Source: Megaustenia siamemsis (Eukaryota > Mollusca > Gastropoda > Stylommatophora > Ariophantidae). Taken from it: 64,000 nucleotides of DNA. The position numbers and the translations under genes are program-made. The stretch lies in the NCBI GenBank assembly GCA_032433765.1, contig JAVIAB010000073.1, forward strand, positions 55,155,787 to 55,219,786, given 5' to 3'. The notes under the pieces are model-generated. The model did not search any database, was not told where the DNA came from, and worked only from the letters and a program-made list of their open reading frames with translations. Positions 23,141 to 34,221 of the stretch are shown piece after piece (the first letter of the stretch is position 1; each line of letters starts with the position of its first letter).

Positions 23141-23427
23141 TTAGTAAGGTCTGTTTTTATTTTCAGATGCAATATGCTTGATATATGCCTATCAGTAAGG
23201 TCTGTTTTATTTTCAGATACAATATGCTTGATATATGCCTATCAGTAAGGTCTGTTTTATTTTCAGATACGGTATGCTTGATATATCTGTAAGGTCTGTT
23301 TTATTTTCAGATACGGTATGCTTGATATATCAGTAAGGTCTGTTTTATTTTCAGATACGGTATGCTTGATATATCAGTAAGGTCTGTTTTATTTTCAGAT
23401 ACGGTATGCTTGATATATCTGTAAGGT
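23141..23427 (+). repeat. Minisatellite with splice-acceptor-like unit, six copies
   Basis: The first units are about 54 bp and the later ones about 41 bp. All contain taaggtctgttttattttcag followed by atacggtatgcttgatatat. The tract tctgttttattttcag|at is a textbook 3' splice-site sequence on the plus strand, repeated once per unit. The shorter units lack gcctatca. Confidence 0.9.
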
Positions 23428-23502
23428 AGACCACAGCCAACTACAACAAAAGCCCGCGGGCTGAGATTTCCTGAAATCACCCAAAGCTTATGGTGTCTTT
23501 AG

Positions 23503-23715
23503 GAAGCCGCGATAGCTCAGTGGTTAGTGAACTGGACTACAAAGGAAAAGGGGTAGGGTTCGATCCCAACCGACAGCGTCCGGGTTCACCCAGCCTTAAA
23601 TGGGTACCGGCACGGGTGTAATACCGACCACATTACCCCAAATAGCATGGGCCGAAGGTCTGTAAAATTTATGGTCACTAACACCATATTCCCTATACAC
23701 CACTTGGAGTGACAA
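23503..23715 (+). mobile_element. SINE1, 3'-truncated and internally deleted
   Basis: The head, A and B boxes are intact (cgcgatagctcagtggttag, gggttcgatcccaacc). The stretch between gggtaccg and gcacggg is missing about 25 bp that other copies have. The 3' terminus is lost after ccacttggagtgac. No target duplication is visible because the 3' end runs into LINE family G sequence. Confidence 0.85.
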
Positions 23716-24260
23716 AATGTACAAATGGAAAAAAAAACAGAATCCCCACAAGAACACTCAAACAGACTTAACAGCACAGGCATTAAATATATCTTCAACA
23801 AAACAGAAATTTATATCGGAAAAAACCCCCAAAGCATCAATATAACGATAGACGGCAGGTAAACAAGCGAAGGAACATACATATCTAGGTAGTCTAGTGA
23901 CAAACAACAATTCGCAAGCAACTGAAATAGACTCACGATGAAACAAGCTTGTCAAATCATCCATCGACCAACTATCACCACTAGTGTACAAGGAAACCAA
24001 ACAGGCACTCTACAATACAATTATTCCAACATTGTGTTGCCAATGCCACCTGACATGGACCCAAGAACAATACGAAAAATAATCCCTGGAGATTAATAAA
24101 TGTGTTCAACGAATGACTGGAGACAGTCTGAAAGGTAAGATCAAAAATGAAGAACTAAGAAAAAAGCTAGGAATAAATCCTGCCTTAGAATACATAAAGA
24201 AACAACATTAAAATGGTTTGACCACGTGCTAAGTCAATTACCAAGACACAACGCACCTTT
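23716..24260 (+). mobile_element. LINE family G C-terminal fragment, forward
   Basis: Decayed plus-strand frames give KETKQALYNTIIPTLC, TWTQEQYEK, KCVQRMTGDSLKGKIKNEEL and RKKLGINPALEYIKK, the region after the reverse transcriptase thumb. It breaks near 24260, just before a second family G piece in the opposite orientation begins. Confidence 0.65.
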
Positions 24261-24284
24261 AACAAACGTTACAAGAGCACAACA

Positions 24285-24615
24285 CTTCTTCTTTCCTTCC
24301 CCACTTGCCTTTCAACATCGAGAGGAGATATAAGTTGTGGTCTTTTGATCTTCTCTTTGTCTCTGCTGCTGTTATGTTTCCGAGTGCTTCTAATATTCCG
24401 TTAATCCATCTTTTTCGTGGTCGTCCCTTGGGCCTGGTGTTCTCGCAACGTTTATTGAGCGCTTGTTTCGTTTTGTTTTGATCACTCTGCCTTATCACGT
24501 GACCAACCGTCTTATCTGTTGTATTTTTTAATATATTCTATGGCGAGGGTTATTCCTAGCTTTTTTCTCAGTTCCTCATTTCGTCAAGAACACATGGACC
24601 ACGAAAAAAAATGAA
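24285..24615 (-). mobile_element. LINE family G C-terminal fragment, reverse
   Basis: On the minus strand the sequence passes from NEELRKKLGITLAIEYIKK through SDQNKTKQALNKRCENTRPK to GRPRKRWINGILEALGNITA, and ends in a helical tail. It overlaps in content with the forward copy (both have NEELRKKLGI.) and lies tail-to-tail with it, about 25 bp apart. Confidence 0.7.
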
Positions 24616-25139
24616 TTGATGGGATATTAGGAAACATAGCAGCACAAGTGACCAACAGAGGATCAGAACAATGCAAATTAAATAATCCCTCACATCTGAA
24701 AGGCAAATGAGGAAGGAAAGAATAACAAGATTGACTATTTTCTTAATGAAAACTAGAGTGGTTCTTAAAATTGTAAATGAACAGCATTCCTTGATAGAGA
24801 TTGGTGAATCTCACCCTAGCCGGTTTACACAATGAGCAGCTATCTCATCGCTTAGTTACAGGTGAACTCTTGTTCTTGTAATACATTACAACCTTCCAAC
24901 ATCATTGGTACACACCCACTGCATCATTGACTAGCCCTGGAGTGACCACACTTAAGTCTGACATCCGGTACCATCAGACATTCCACACTGGTTCACAGTG
25001 ACATCTATCTATAAGTCCATTTTCTGGGTGAACTTCTTGATCACAATAAGGGAGTTAATGCTTTCTATCTTTGCCTTTCTTGTCAGTTTTTTCACATTGT
25101 TTCTCGAGGTTTGCCTCAATTTTCTATGTACCGGTTTTT
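24616..25139. other. Unrecognised sequence
   Basis: No feature is supported in this interval. Confidence 0.4.
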
Positions 25140-25640
25140 CCCCCCAATTTCATTAACATTGGGTGTCGTCTCCGCATCGAAGTATGGCTACCTTGGAGCG
25201 CCATTCTGCCCTCTCTTGCTTTGATGGTGCAGGTTGTCATAGGCTGACTTGTCCACTTTTTAATGTTACTCGACCATGTTAGTCTTGGTCTGCCTCTTTT
25301 ACCTTGCAGTTTCCATTCCAAAATTACTTTTAGTAGACAGCTATGTCTTTTAACATGCCTCAAAAATCTCATTTGTCTTGTTCGAATTGTGTTTAGTAGT
25401 TCTATTTTCATTGTTATTTGTTTTTTTTTTAAAAAGACTTCATCGTCTGTTTTCTACTCTTTCCACCCAATTCTTACTATTCTTCTATAAATCCACATTC
25501 CAAAGGCTTCAATTTTCTGGTCTGTTTTCTTGTCCAGTGTCCATGTCTCTGCACCGTATAGGAATGTTGCAAAGATATAACATTTTGCTATTCTTAGTTT
25601 TAGCCCCGGTGTTATTTGTTTGATGTTAGTATATTTTTCA
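25140..25640 (-). mobile_element. LINE family A C-terminal fragment
   Basis: The minus strand gives family A from the ATG of the MKNILT-like segment back to the 3' end. It includes YGAETWTLDKKTDQKIEAF-like sequence, TIRTRQMRFLRHVKRHSCLL, GKRGRPRLTWSSNIKKW and MTTCTIKARE. It is the C-terminal half of a copy whose reverse transcriptase half lies at 26166-26475, with a family B element between them. Confidence 0.75.
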
Positions 25641-26165
25641 TTAAGCAGAATGACTCAGGCTAAAGCAGCTTTCCACAAAATGAAGGAGATACTGTGCAAT
25701 CCATTGTTGACAATAGAAGTAAGAAAAGAGTTCTTAAATGTTATGTAGAGCCTTAACATATGGATGTGAACCATGGACTACAGGACAACAGACAAGAAAA
25801 TCACTGGAAGCTGTAGAAATGTGGTTTTACAGAAGAATGTTGAGAACACTTTGGACAGCTAAGAAGAGTAATGAAAACGTTCTAAAAGAGGCAAAAGCAA
25901 AAGAGAACAAATATCAAACATTAGGAAGAAACAATTATAATTACTTGGCCATGTAATGAGAAGGGAACAGCTGGAATATACTATAACAACTGGACAAAAA
26001 ATTGAGGGACGAATTGATAGAGGAAGCAAAGAGAAAAGATACCAGACAGCTTAAGAGAATGGCTTGGCAGAAGGTCATAAATAGAAAGGATAAATAACTG
26101 TCAAGATCAAAAGTTGTGGAGAGACATGATCACCTACACCAGCAGGCATCATACTTGATGATGAT
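25641..26165 (+). mobile_element. LINE family B C-terminal fragment lodged in a family A copy
   Basis: Plus-strand frames read LTYGCEPWTTGQQTRKSLEAV, EMWFYRRMLRTLWTAKKSNEN and VLKEAKAKENKYQTL, then HVMRREQLEYTITTGQK-like and RSKVVERHDHLHQQA. It ends in a tgatgatgatc tail at about 26155-26167. This is the family B end domain with its simple-sequence tail. The flanks are two parts of a minus-strand family A element, so family B most likely inserted there. Confidence 0.75.
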
Positions 26166-26475
26166 CATGAATACAGTATCATCAGCCTATCTTAGGTTAT
26201 TGATTATCTTTCCATTAATGTTTAGGCCTGGCATCTCTATGATGTTTTTAAAGATTTGCTCAGTGTATAGATTAAACAAGCTTGGTGATAGGATGCATCC
26301 CTACCTTACTCCTCTTGTTATAACAATGGGTGTAGAGTTCTCTTTGTTGTATTTTATTATTGATGTTTGCTTCCAGTATAGATTACATATTAGCCATATG
26401 TCTGTGTCATCTAGATGTATATCTCTTAGACAGTCTATAAGTTGTTTATTCTATCAAAAGCTTAGGTGTAGTCTA
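26166..26475 (-). mobile_element. LINE family A reverse transcriptase fragment
   Basis: The minus strand aligns with the family A palm region at 13132. It has GVR-GCI.SPSLFNLYTEQIF, then ISMMFLK-region counterparts and an R.ADDTVF motif near 26175-26200. Frame breaks are present. It continues the family A copy at 25140-25640 across the inserted family B piece, with roughly 240 bp of family A missing at the junction. Confidence 0.7.
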
Positions 26476-27180
26476 TGAAGCAAACATATGTTTGTTTGTT
26501 TACTTCTGTGTACTTTTCAATTAATTTATTTCCCATTTTAAAATGGCTCACTTTTCATGATTCTCTGGTTATTGTGGACAATCACAAAGTCTGACTTTTT
26601 TCCTGAAAATTGTTGAGACCTTTGATTGCATTGTCTTTTATTTTCTTGCTGTTCTAGTCCTATATTTCTTCCATTGTATACAAAGTGTTCTCCTTTAGCT
26701 GTGTTTTAGAATGCATCTAGTTTATTCTCTATTTGATTGATCATTAGCTTCAGTTAAGATGGATACTACATTTGGGATGAACATGTTTTGTTGTTAAAAA
26801 AAAAAAGACAATTTGCTTTAATTTTTATGTTTTCTGTAGCTTTCTGAAAGCCAAATCTGCATTTGCTATTTAAGTTCTGACTTCTTTTTTTTTCAGTGTT
26901 TCCTTCTTGACATGTACAACATGTGATTTAGGCCCAAAACAACAGTGGTCTAGTTCTTTTACTGGTGTCTGTTACAAATAAAGCTGTTCTACTTGAATAA
27001 CTAGAGTTTTCATTACTCTCAACTTTTCCTGACACCACACAAATCTTTCTATTGTTGTTGACGCTCACCCAACTAAAGGAAAGTTCTGTTGACCCTCTTC
27101 GTTGAGGAAGCATTTAAAAAGACATTCAGTGGGAGTAGGTGGTGAAACCCTGTATAAAACAAGACATCAACAAGTGCACA
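26476..27180. other. Unrecognised sequence, possibly decayed LINE
   Basis: Low-similarity LINE-like text on the minus strand may continue to about 26780, but no motif is clear. The rest shows nothing identifiable. Confidence 0.3.
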
Positions 27181-27188
27181 CAGTATAG

Positions 27189-27194
27189 TTTATT
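27189..27194 (-). terminator. Candidate polyadenylation signal (AATAAA), minus strand
   Basis: The minus strand reads attcaaataaactatactg, then a GT-rich stretch (tgtgtgcacttgttgatgtc), which is the layout of a cleavage and polyadenylation site. Upstream on the same strand (27195 to about 30600) lies a long AT-rich stretch poor in repeats, as expected of a long 3' UTR. No coding exon on that strand was identified, so this is an inference from layout only. Confidence 0.25.
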
Positions 27195-28038
27195 TGAATG
27201 TATAACTTAACATATGTTCACAAAAACACCACAAAATAAAAATGAAAATAAATATGTGAGTAAAACATGTTTACAGCTCACAAATGTAACATGATTTATA
27301 ACATTGTTTTTATAGTGTTCAAAAAACTATAAATAATGCAATGATAATGAAGCTATGTTCAACCTCAGTAATAACAGGAGCAGGCTAACTTGATTGTTGT
27401 GACAATGTCATTATTATAACACTTCTGTCCCTTATGAAAGCTCAATCAGGCATTCTTTATTTCCACTTATTTATAACTACGGATGAATAAACATATAATG
27501 TCTCAGTTAAAAGTATTCACATATTAATGAAAGTAACACTTAATCAAAATAACACACATAAACTTAAAACATTAATAACAAGAAAGTTCATGTTTTAATT
27601 GTCACATTGACATTTTCAAACAAGAAATGTATTTACAGTAATGTTAAAATTAAATGTAATAAACAATACAATCTGCTCTAAAAGCTTCAATTTTTACATG
27701 CATTAGTAAATGTAGAATATGACAAATTCATGAATACAAATTCCACTGATTAAAAAGAGAAATGAATTAAACAGTAAAATGTGATTATGCCAGTTTTTTG
27801 TACAAAATAGCAAACATGATACAGTAAATGTGAAATATTATACAGCATCAGTTGTGCAGAGTCTTTTATAATAAGTTGAGTGTAACTAAACATGTTTTTG
27901 CATTTATCTTTCTTCTTGTCAACTGTAATTAGAATATGTTATAATTGTTTGATATAAAGATTTGTTTAGTTTACATAATGTAAAGAGCTATATAATTTGT
28001 ATATAAAATAATATTTTATGAAGCACAATAAAATTATA

Positions 28039-28293
28039 GGGAGCCGCGATAGCTCAGTGGTTAGTGAACTGGACTACCATGGTTAAGGGGTAGGGTTCGA
28101 TCCCAACCGACGGCTCCGGGTTCACCCAGCCTTAAATGGGTACCGGATTTTTTTCTGGGAAAGTAAAGCAGCACGGGCGTAATACTGACCACATTACCCT
28201 AAAATCATGTGCTGAAGGTCTGTAAAATATAGGGCCACTAACACCATATTTCCCTATATGCCACATGGCGTGACGGGGGTACTTTACTTTTTT
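28039..28293 (+). mobile_element. SINE1, full length, with 14-bp target duplication
   Basis: This is the clearest SINE1 copy. The A box tagctcagtgg is at 28050-28060 and the B box ggttcgatccc at 28094-28104. The core and the 3' end gacgggggtactttactttt follow. The perfect 14-bp repeat acaataaaattata flanks it at 28025-28038 and 28294-28307. This fixes the family borders: it starts gggagccgcg and ends in ttacttttt. Confidence 0.95.
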
Positions 28294-28724
28294 ACAATAA
28301 AATTATAACTATAGATTAACGAATGTTCTCAAACACATATTTTTGTAATATGTTGATAATCACTGTATTCAGTCAGTGTCCATTAAAACTCCATTCTTTT
28401 TTCTTTCATAGCAAGATCACAGCCCATTGTGTCACTGTTTGACCTCTCAGACTATTTTAAGGAAATGTTGGTTAGAACAGTAACAATGCTGTATTGTTTC
28501 ATTAATCAGTGTAGCTAACTCACTTTTATGCAAGTAATGTTCAATGTCACACTTGACAAGTGCCTGTTATAACATGTAGTATCTTAATGCCACATTTCTA
28601 ACACTACTTAAACTGAGAGTTTTAAAATTCCTTCTTAAAACTGCACATTCAGTTTTGTCACATACTTAACACAATGTGCAATATTTTCAAACACCGTATA
28701 ACAGACTACACTCTTCTTCTTCTT

Positions 28725-28975
28725 CTTTTTTCTTTCACTGATACCTAAAAGGTGTCGTGGTTTATATCATTTGTCGTTCTTGTGCTGCTCGAATTGTCTG
28801 AATTAGTGATTTTCCTTTGTTGTTACATGTCTCTGTCACTGCATCTATCCATCTTCTTCTGGGTCTTCCTCTTGGTCTTTTTCCATTCATTCTCGAGAAG
28901 AACGCCCTTGATGGTGATTGGTGAGGATTCATTCTGATCAGGTGGCCGAACCATTTACGTTCTTGTTGTTCTATA
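28725..28975 (-). mobile_element. LINE family E C-terminal fragment
   Basis: The minus strand gives WFGHLIRMNPHQSPSRAFF, then GKRPRGRPRRRWIDAVTET and NSDNSSSTRTTNDI-like decay, and ends at a (GAA)n-type tail (plus strand cttcttcttcttttttc). The same family occurs on the plus strand at 42270-42530. Confidence 0.75.
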
Positions 28976-31024
28976 TAAGACTACACTCAACTATCATAAT
29001 TTTAACATTGAACAACGTACTATTTTTTAAGCCATATTTTTAAATGTCCAAGAATTTATTCTGTATATATTTCTAATGTCAGGCTTTAAATACTGCTATT
29101 AAAGGACTTTAATGTTGTACTATGAAAAAGAATTTTTACAACTGCTTTCCTATGTCAAATTATTACATCTTATTTTACATTCTGAAAAATGTAATAATAA
29201 TTTGGTCAACATGTAATGAATCTGCACTTATCTGAATAATACTAAAATACATACATACATAACGTTGAACCCACATAATTCAACATGTTTTAAAAATCTT
29301 TCCTTCACAGAAATGTTCCCTTAACTTACCAACCGAGAAACACAAGTGTGTGCAGATAATTTGCTGGTGTGGTCTGAATTTTAATGTATATAAAAATGAA
29401 CAACTACAATTACTACATGAAAGTAACACTAAATGCTAAACTGGAAAATTTTAGAGATATAAGATTAGAAAAAAAAAACCTCATGGTTTATAAGTAATTT
29501 AAGATTAACAATTATGATTATACAAATGTTTCATATCAGATAAATATTGTGTCTTACCGTTTTCATATGATTTTGGAAGACAAGGAAACAAAATTGATCA
29601 ATATAGATATATATAAATATTATAAATAACTTGTAAATTTTAAGCATACTGACAATTATAACTTACCTTCAATTTAAATTTAGCAATTTAGTAAATAACA
29701 TTAAAAAAGAGGAAGATAAAAAGGTTAGCCACAGTTCAAATGCTCTTTAAAGCAATTATGAAATGTTTTAATCTGTTGTCCTTGTACGTCTAAGCTAGAA
29801 CATTTAGACGTTTTGTGCCACTGGAAGATTTGTAGATACTGGATGTATGCCAAACTTTGTATTTTTTACACTCAAAATAATCAATCATTGTATTTCAGCC
29901 TTTATGGATAAACAAACTGGGATGAAGCAAGAAGATTAAAAAAAAAAAAAAGGCAGACATGCTTCTATATTATATTGATGCAAAACATCATACACTTTTA
30001 TCTCATACAATTGCAGCCAATACTCTCAATTATCATTATATTGAGTATATCAGCTACATATTGATTTGAATGATTTGTTAAACTCTCATTCAAATGTGAA
30101 ACATACTCTTTCTAGTTTAAGAGACAGTTTTGTATACATATATTATAAAATAATAACATGCATAAACATAAATATTAAAATAATGTTCAGGGATTCACAT
30201 ACAATAAGATTTGTGTGTGATGTGACAGGACCATGTAACAGGAAAGGTTTTCCATATTGAAGTTTATTTACTGTATAAATGTTCAGTTTATTATATGTTT
30301 ATCTCAAATCAGTATCTTTCAGCATCAGTAAACACACAACTGACTCCAGACAAATATACAGGCACACACACAGTCAGTCAAGTCAGGCTTCAAATGAACA
30401 CTTCAGTGTGTAATCATGAAACTTGGTTTATCAATAATACACCAAGTTTCTGGTATATTTGTGGTTGTGCTAGAGATAACAACATTATGGAAATAAGATT
30501 TGATGTTCTTAATGAAACTGAGGTATGCAGTTGCTCACAACATATTCTTTATAAGAGTTGCTAATGACAAGAGGTATCAATAGTACAACAACAGCAATTA
30601 TCAAAAGCATAAGAATAAACCGTGGAATGTCATGCATGGGCACAGGCTAAAAGTAGGATTGGATAGTTGGTAAAATGTTGAAACTATACTCAAAGGAAAA
30701 GGATGAGTTATCCCATAGCATGATGGACAACTACCAAATACATGTTGTAGTAATTGTACTTCACAAGTGTCAAGACGATGGAATTATAATTGAAAACCTG
30801 ACCATTTTGAAGAAGGTAATACACACTGATGGGTCTGTGCTATGAGATAATGAGTTGGAATGGGATTTCAGAGTCAAGGACAGAATCACTGCAAAGCAGA
30901 GTGAAGATTGCTCTGCAATGACCACTTGTAGAAGGATACAGTTACTGCTGCAATTAAAAGTGTTTCCAGATCATAAATGAATGGGACAATTATGACTGGC
31001 TCTCTCAGTCAATGTTCTTAAAGG

Positions 31025-31340
31025 TCCAAAACTATTATCTCCAGTCATCATCATGTACCCTGCCGGTTGGCGTAGGTGATCATGTCTCTCCACAATCCTC
31101 TATCCACAGTGCATCGTATCAGTTCTGTTATTGACTGTTTTCCATGCCATGACACCAAGCTATCCAGTATTTTCTCTCTTTGTTGTCCGCGATATCTCTT
31201 TTCTTTTATTTTGCCAGTTGTAACCAAGTATTCCAACTTTCCTCTTCTCATGATGTGCCCGAAAAATGTTGATTGTTTCTTATATCTCCAGTGCATATAT
31301 GAAATACACAAATCTATAAGTCTCAAACTGTACAAATCTC
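31025..31340 (-). mobile_element. LINE family B C-terminal fragment
   Basis: The frame 31335-31051 reads RYKKQSTFFGHIMRRGKLEYL, then VTTGKIKEKRYRGQQREKI and LDSLVSWHGKQSITELIRC, ending WRDMITYANRQGT. It is followed by a (ATG)n tail. It is one of the better-preserved family B ends in the window. Confidence 0.8.
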
Positions 31341-31936
31341 ATCTGGATCTATCATGAGGTGGGTTCAGACTATGAAAATGCAAAGAGGCTTGCTCAAGGT
31401 GCACCTATGGTGAAGAAAAGAAAACAAACAAGGGTGATGTCTTAAAAGCCCTCAACGATTTAATGTTGATACTGACACTGATATCAGTGAGGACACTGTC
31501 TTATGGCTGTAAACATTTGGGAATGCATGCTGGAGCCATCAACAAGTACAGTGTTGTCTGCTGAAACTGACTGAACCACAAAGGGTTTGCCAACATGCTG
31601 TGATGTCTACTCTAACAGTAAAGAACAATGAATGGAAGGTAATTTTGGTTAGGTTAAGTCCTAGTTTAGTCATAAATTAAAACTTTAAAGAGTAATGTCC
31701 CATTGAGTAACACTCCACTTTATTCTGACCCATAATTGTAGAGGAAAGAGAAACAACATGAGTAAGAAGTAATAAACCTAACATTGAACTCTAAAATAGT
31801 TTTTAGTAATTGAGAACGACTGTAATTTTTTTGTAACACCAACTAAGGGAGATAAATAATAATTTTCAATAATTTATATGACTAAACTAGTACTTTACTT
31901 TAGTTAATTTTATGCCAAACCTCAGTTCTTCATTAG
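31341..31936. other. Unrecognised sequence
   Basis: No exon, SINE or LINE fragment could be supported. A consensus-like splice donor (ggaaggtaat) at about 31637 is isolated and not evidence of a gene. Confidence 0.35.
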
Positions 31937-32254
31937 TGGGACTGGTTGGTCTCGAGGCAAGACACCAGTCTCGAGACAGAGAGGTTGTAAGTTCAAATCC
32001 CAGCTGAACTAGTTAGGATTTTTATTGATGATTTATCTCTGCGGCAACTACCCCTGGTCTCAGCAGCGAGGCCCGGGTTTGACAAGTCAATTACTAATTG
32101 ACGGAAAAAAATATGAGTACCTCCGAAGTTGGAGTTATCTGCCTGTACGGCGAGGGACCCCTGTGCACACAGCTGCCAGGGAAAAACGGATTAACAAGTA
32201 AAATTCAGTTCCGTATATTGGCCAGAGGTTAAAGCTGGTGAATGAAAAAAAAAA
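31937..32254 (+). mobile_element. SINE2, full length
   Basis: The head tgggactggttggtctcgag, the B-box-like gttcaaatccc, the body (ctgcggcaactacccctgg, tatgagtacctccgaagtt, cgagggacccctgtgcacac) and an A-rich end are all present. Imperfect flanking repeats gttcttcatt (about 31925) and gttctttatt (about 32255) may be the target duplication. Confidence 0.85.
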
Positions 32255-32715
32255 GTTCTTTATTGTTTTGCTTACCATAGCTCTTTATTATGTTAACTTT
32301 AGTTCTCTGAGAACAATAATATGGCAAAGGTAATACTCTTGCTTAGTGACAATGCAAACAATCTTTGTTATAAATCCTTTTCTTACACATTCCTCCAACA
32401 ACTAATAGTCTTCATTTTCTGCCCTTAAAAAAAAGGGTAAGTGAGCATAGATATATTGTGTTACTAGTTTACAAGATACCAGTACGTTTCAGTTCAAGAC
32501 ATCATTCTTCGACATGGTATTTTTGTTTAAAGAGCTGCCCTCCTTCTTTGATCTCTAATCGCTTGACCAGACTGATTAATTTGTTTTCAGGGCACCACAG
32601 GAATGTAGAATAAGATCTGAGTAAAGGCATCAAGACTACTATCTAGCATATTATCGCCATGTAGTTAGATTTTTATATATAGCCTTATATATATTTTTTT
32701 GTGATATTTATTGTT

Positions 32716-32748
32716 CCAACTGAAGGCCTACTTGGCTGAAACGTCAAC
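32716..32748 (+). ncRNA. Hammerhead-like motif, degenerate
   Basis: The sequence caACTGAAGGcctacttGGCTGAAACGTcaa keeps the stem-loop and GAAAC of the hammerhead-type motif, but the first box is eroded (aactga instead of ctgatga). It sits directly before the 36-bp minisatellite. It is probably a relic of the same kind of retroelement as 11600 and 8083. Confidence 0.2.
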
Positions 32749-32764
32749 TTTTTTATTTTTTTTT

Positions 32765-33520
32765 CTCACTTATGTGAAGCTGTTACCATACCACTTTTTT
32801 CTCACTTACATGAAGCTGTTACCATACCACTCTTTTCTCACTTACGTGAGGCTGTTACCATACCACTTTTTTCTCACTTACATGAAGCTGTTACCATACC
32901 ACTTTTTTCTCACTTACGTGAGGCTGTTACCATACCACTTTTTTCTCACTTACATGAAGCTGTTACCATACCACTTTTTTCTCACTTACGTGAGGCTGTT
33001 ACCATACCACTTTTTTCTCACTTACATGAAGCTGTTACCATACCACTCTTTTCTCACTTACGTGAAGCTGTTACCATACCACTTTTTTCTCACTTACATG
33101 AAGCTGTTACCATACCACTCTTTTCTCACTTACATGAAGCTGTTACCATACCACTTTTTTCTCACTTACATGAAGCTGTTACCATACCACTCTTTTCTCA
33201 CTTACGTGAGGCTGTTACCATACCACTTTTTTCTCACTTACATGAAGCTGTTACCATACCACTTTTTTCTCACTTACGTGAAGCTGTTACCATACCACTT
33301 TTTTCTCACTTACATGAAGCTGTTACCATACCACTCTTTTCTCACTTACGTGAGGCTGTTATCATACCACTTTTTTCTCACTTACATGAAGCTGTTACCA
33401 TACCACTCTTTTCTCACTTACGTGAGGCTGTTACCATACCACTTTTTCTCACTTACGTGAAGCTGTTACCATACCACTCTTTTCTCACTTACGTGAGGCT
33501 GTTACCATACCACTTTTTCT
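32765..33520. repeat. 36-bp minisatellite, about 21 units
   Basis: The unit is ctcacttaYRtgaRgctg followed by ttaccataccactYtttt. Variants acatgaag and acgtgagg often alternate, giving a partial 72-bp higher-order pattern. Because 36 is a multiple of three and no stop occurs, a 249-codon frame runs through it. That frame is a by-product. The unit contains a small palindrome, ctcacttacgtgag. One unit near 33440-33475 has lost one T. Confidence 0.95.
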
Positions 33521-33934
33521 CCCCCTTTTATTTTAAAATTATCATTAGAATAAGATCTGCTCTGCCATTCACCACAATGCTGGTGCAAGCTGTTAGCCAT
33601 GAGTCACTGGTCACTCCCAGCCCAGAAGCTGGTAGCACTTTGGTTGTGTTAAACCATTGTTATTTTAAACTTCATGCCTTTATTACAAAGAAACTTAAAC
33701 AGGGCCAGACACAAGAAAATGGCAGTTACCCTAATAAAGTTAAAATATTTGCAATAAAATGACCTACAACATGGCTAATGAGAAAAAGGTAAGAGTGAAA
33801 TGGAATGCAGTGGGTGTGTTTCCTGATGAGTGTTTGAATAGTGTAACATCATTTGTTTGCCAGACTTACTTCCAGCTAACCAGTCAGAAATAGAACAATG
33901 AACAAAATAAAGTAATTACTCATTGCTTTACTGG

Positions 33935-34150
33935 TAGCCGTGGTACATCAGTAAACTAGTCTGTTGATGACAAAATTGATAGCTTCTAGGTTCATCTAGT
34001 ATTGAACGAGAACCAGAGAATTTTTTGTGGGGAAAGTAAGCTAGAATTGGTGTTGCGCACATAAAAAAATGTAGTGATGGTAGGAAAATATAGGCACTAA
34101 CACCTCATTCATTATGTCACACTAGACATGTGATGGGGTATGTTATTTAC
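33935..34150 (+). mobile_element. Ancient, highly diverged SINE1-like copy
   Basis: The order of blocks matches SINE1: gtagccgtggtacatcagta for the head, ggttcatctagtattgaacg in place of the core, ggggaaagtaagctagaatt, then ataggcactaacacc and a gacatgtgatggggta end, followed by ttatttactttattt. Similarity is much weaker than between the other copies, so it is either old or from a sister subfamily. Confidence 0.6.
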
Positions 34151-34221
34151 TTTATTTAATGACTGCCATATGAAAACAATATGTTGAATAACACAATAAA
34201 ACATTTATCAATAACTGTTCA

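Larger units (their letters stand above)
27195..30640. other. Repeat-poor AT-rich stretch, possible 3' UTR
   Basis: Apart from one SINE1 and one LINE family E piece this 3.4 kb has no recognisable repeat, which is unusual for this window. Composition is AT-rich with many short stops on both strands. It could be the 3' UTR of a minus-strand gene ending at 27189, or plain intergenic DNA. The small plus-strand frames at 30066 and 30295 show no family resemblance. Confidence 0.3.

Noticed and set aside
30295..30564. 89-codon ORF with several Cys
   Set aside because: It lies in an AT-rich stretch with other chance frames and shows no recognisable domain, signal or splice context.
32711..33460. 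249-codon open frame with 12-residue repeats
   Set aside because: It comes from a 36-bp minisatellite whose unit is a multiple of three without stops. There is no signal peptide, flanking coding sequence or variation pattern of a real protein.
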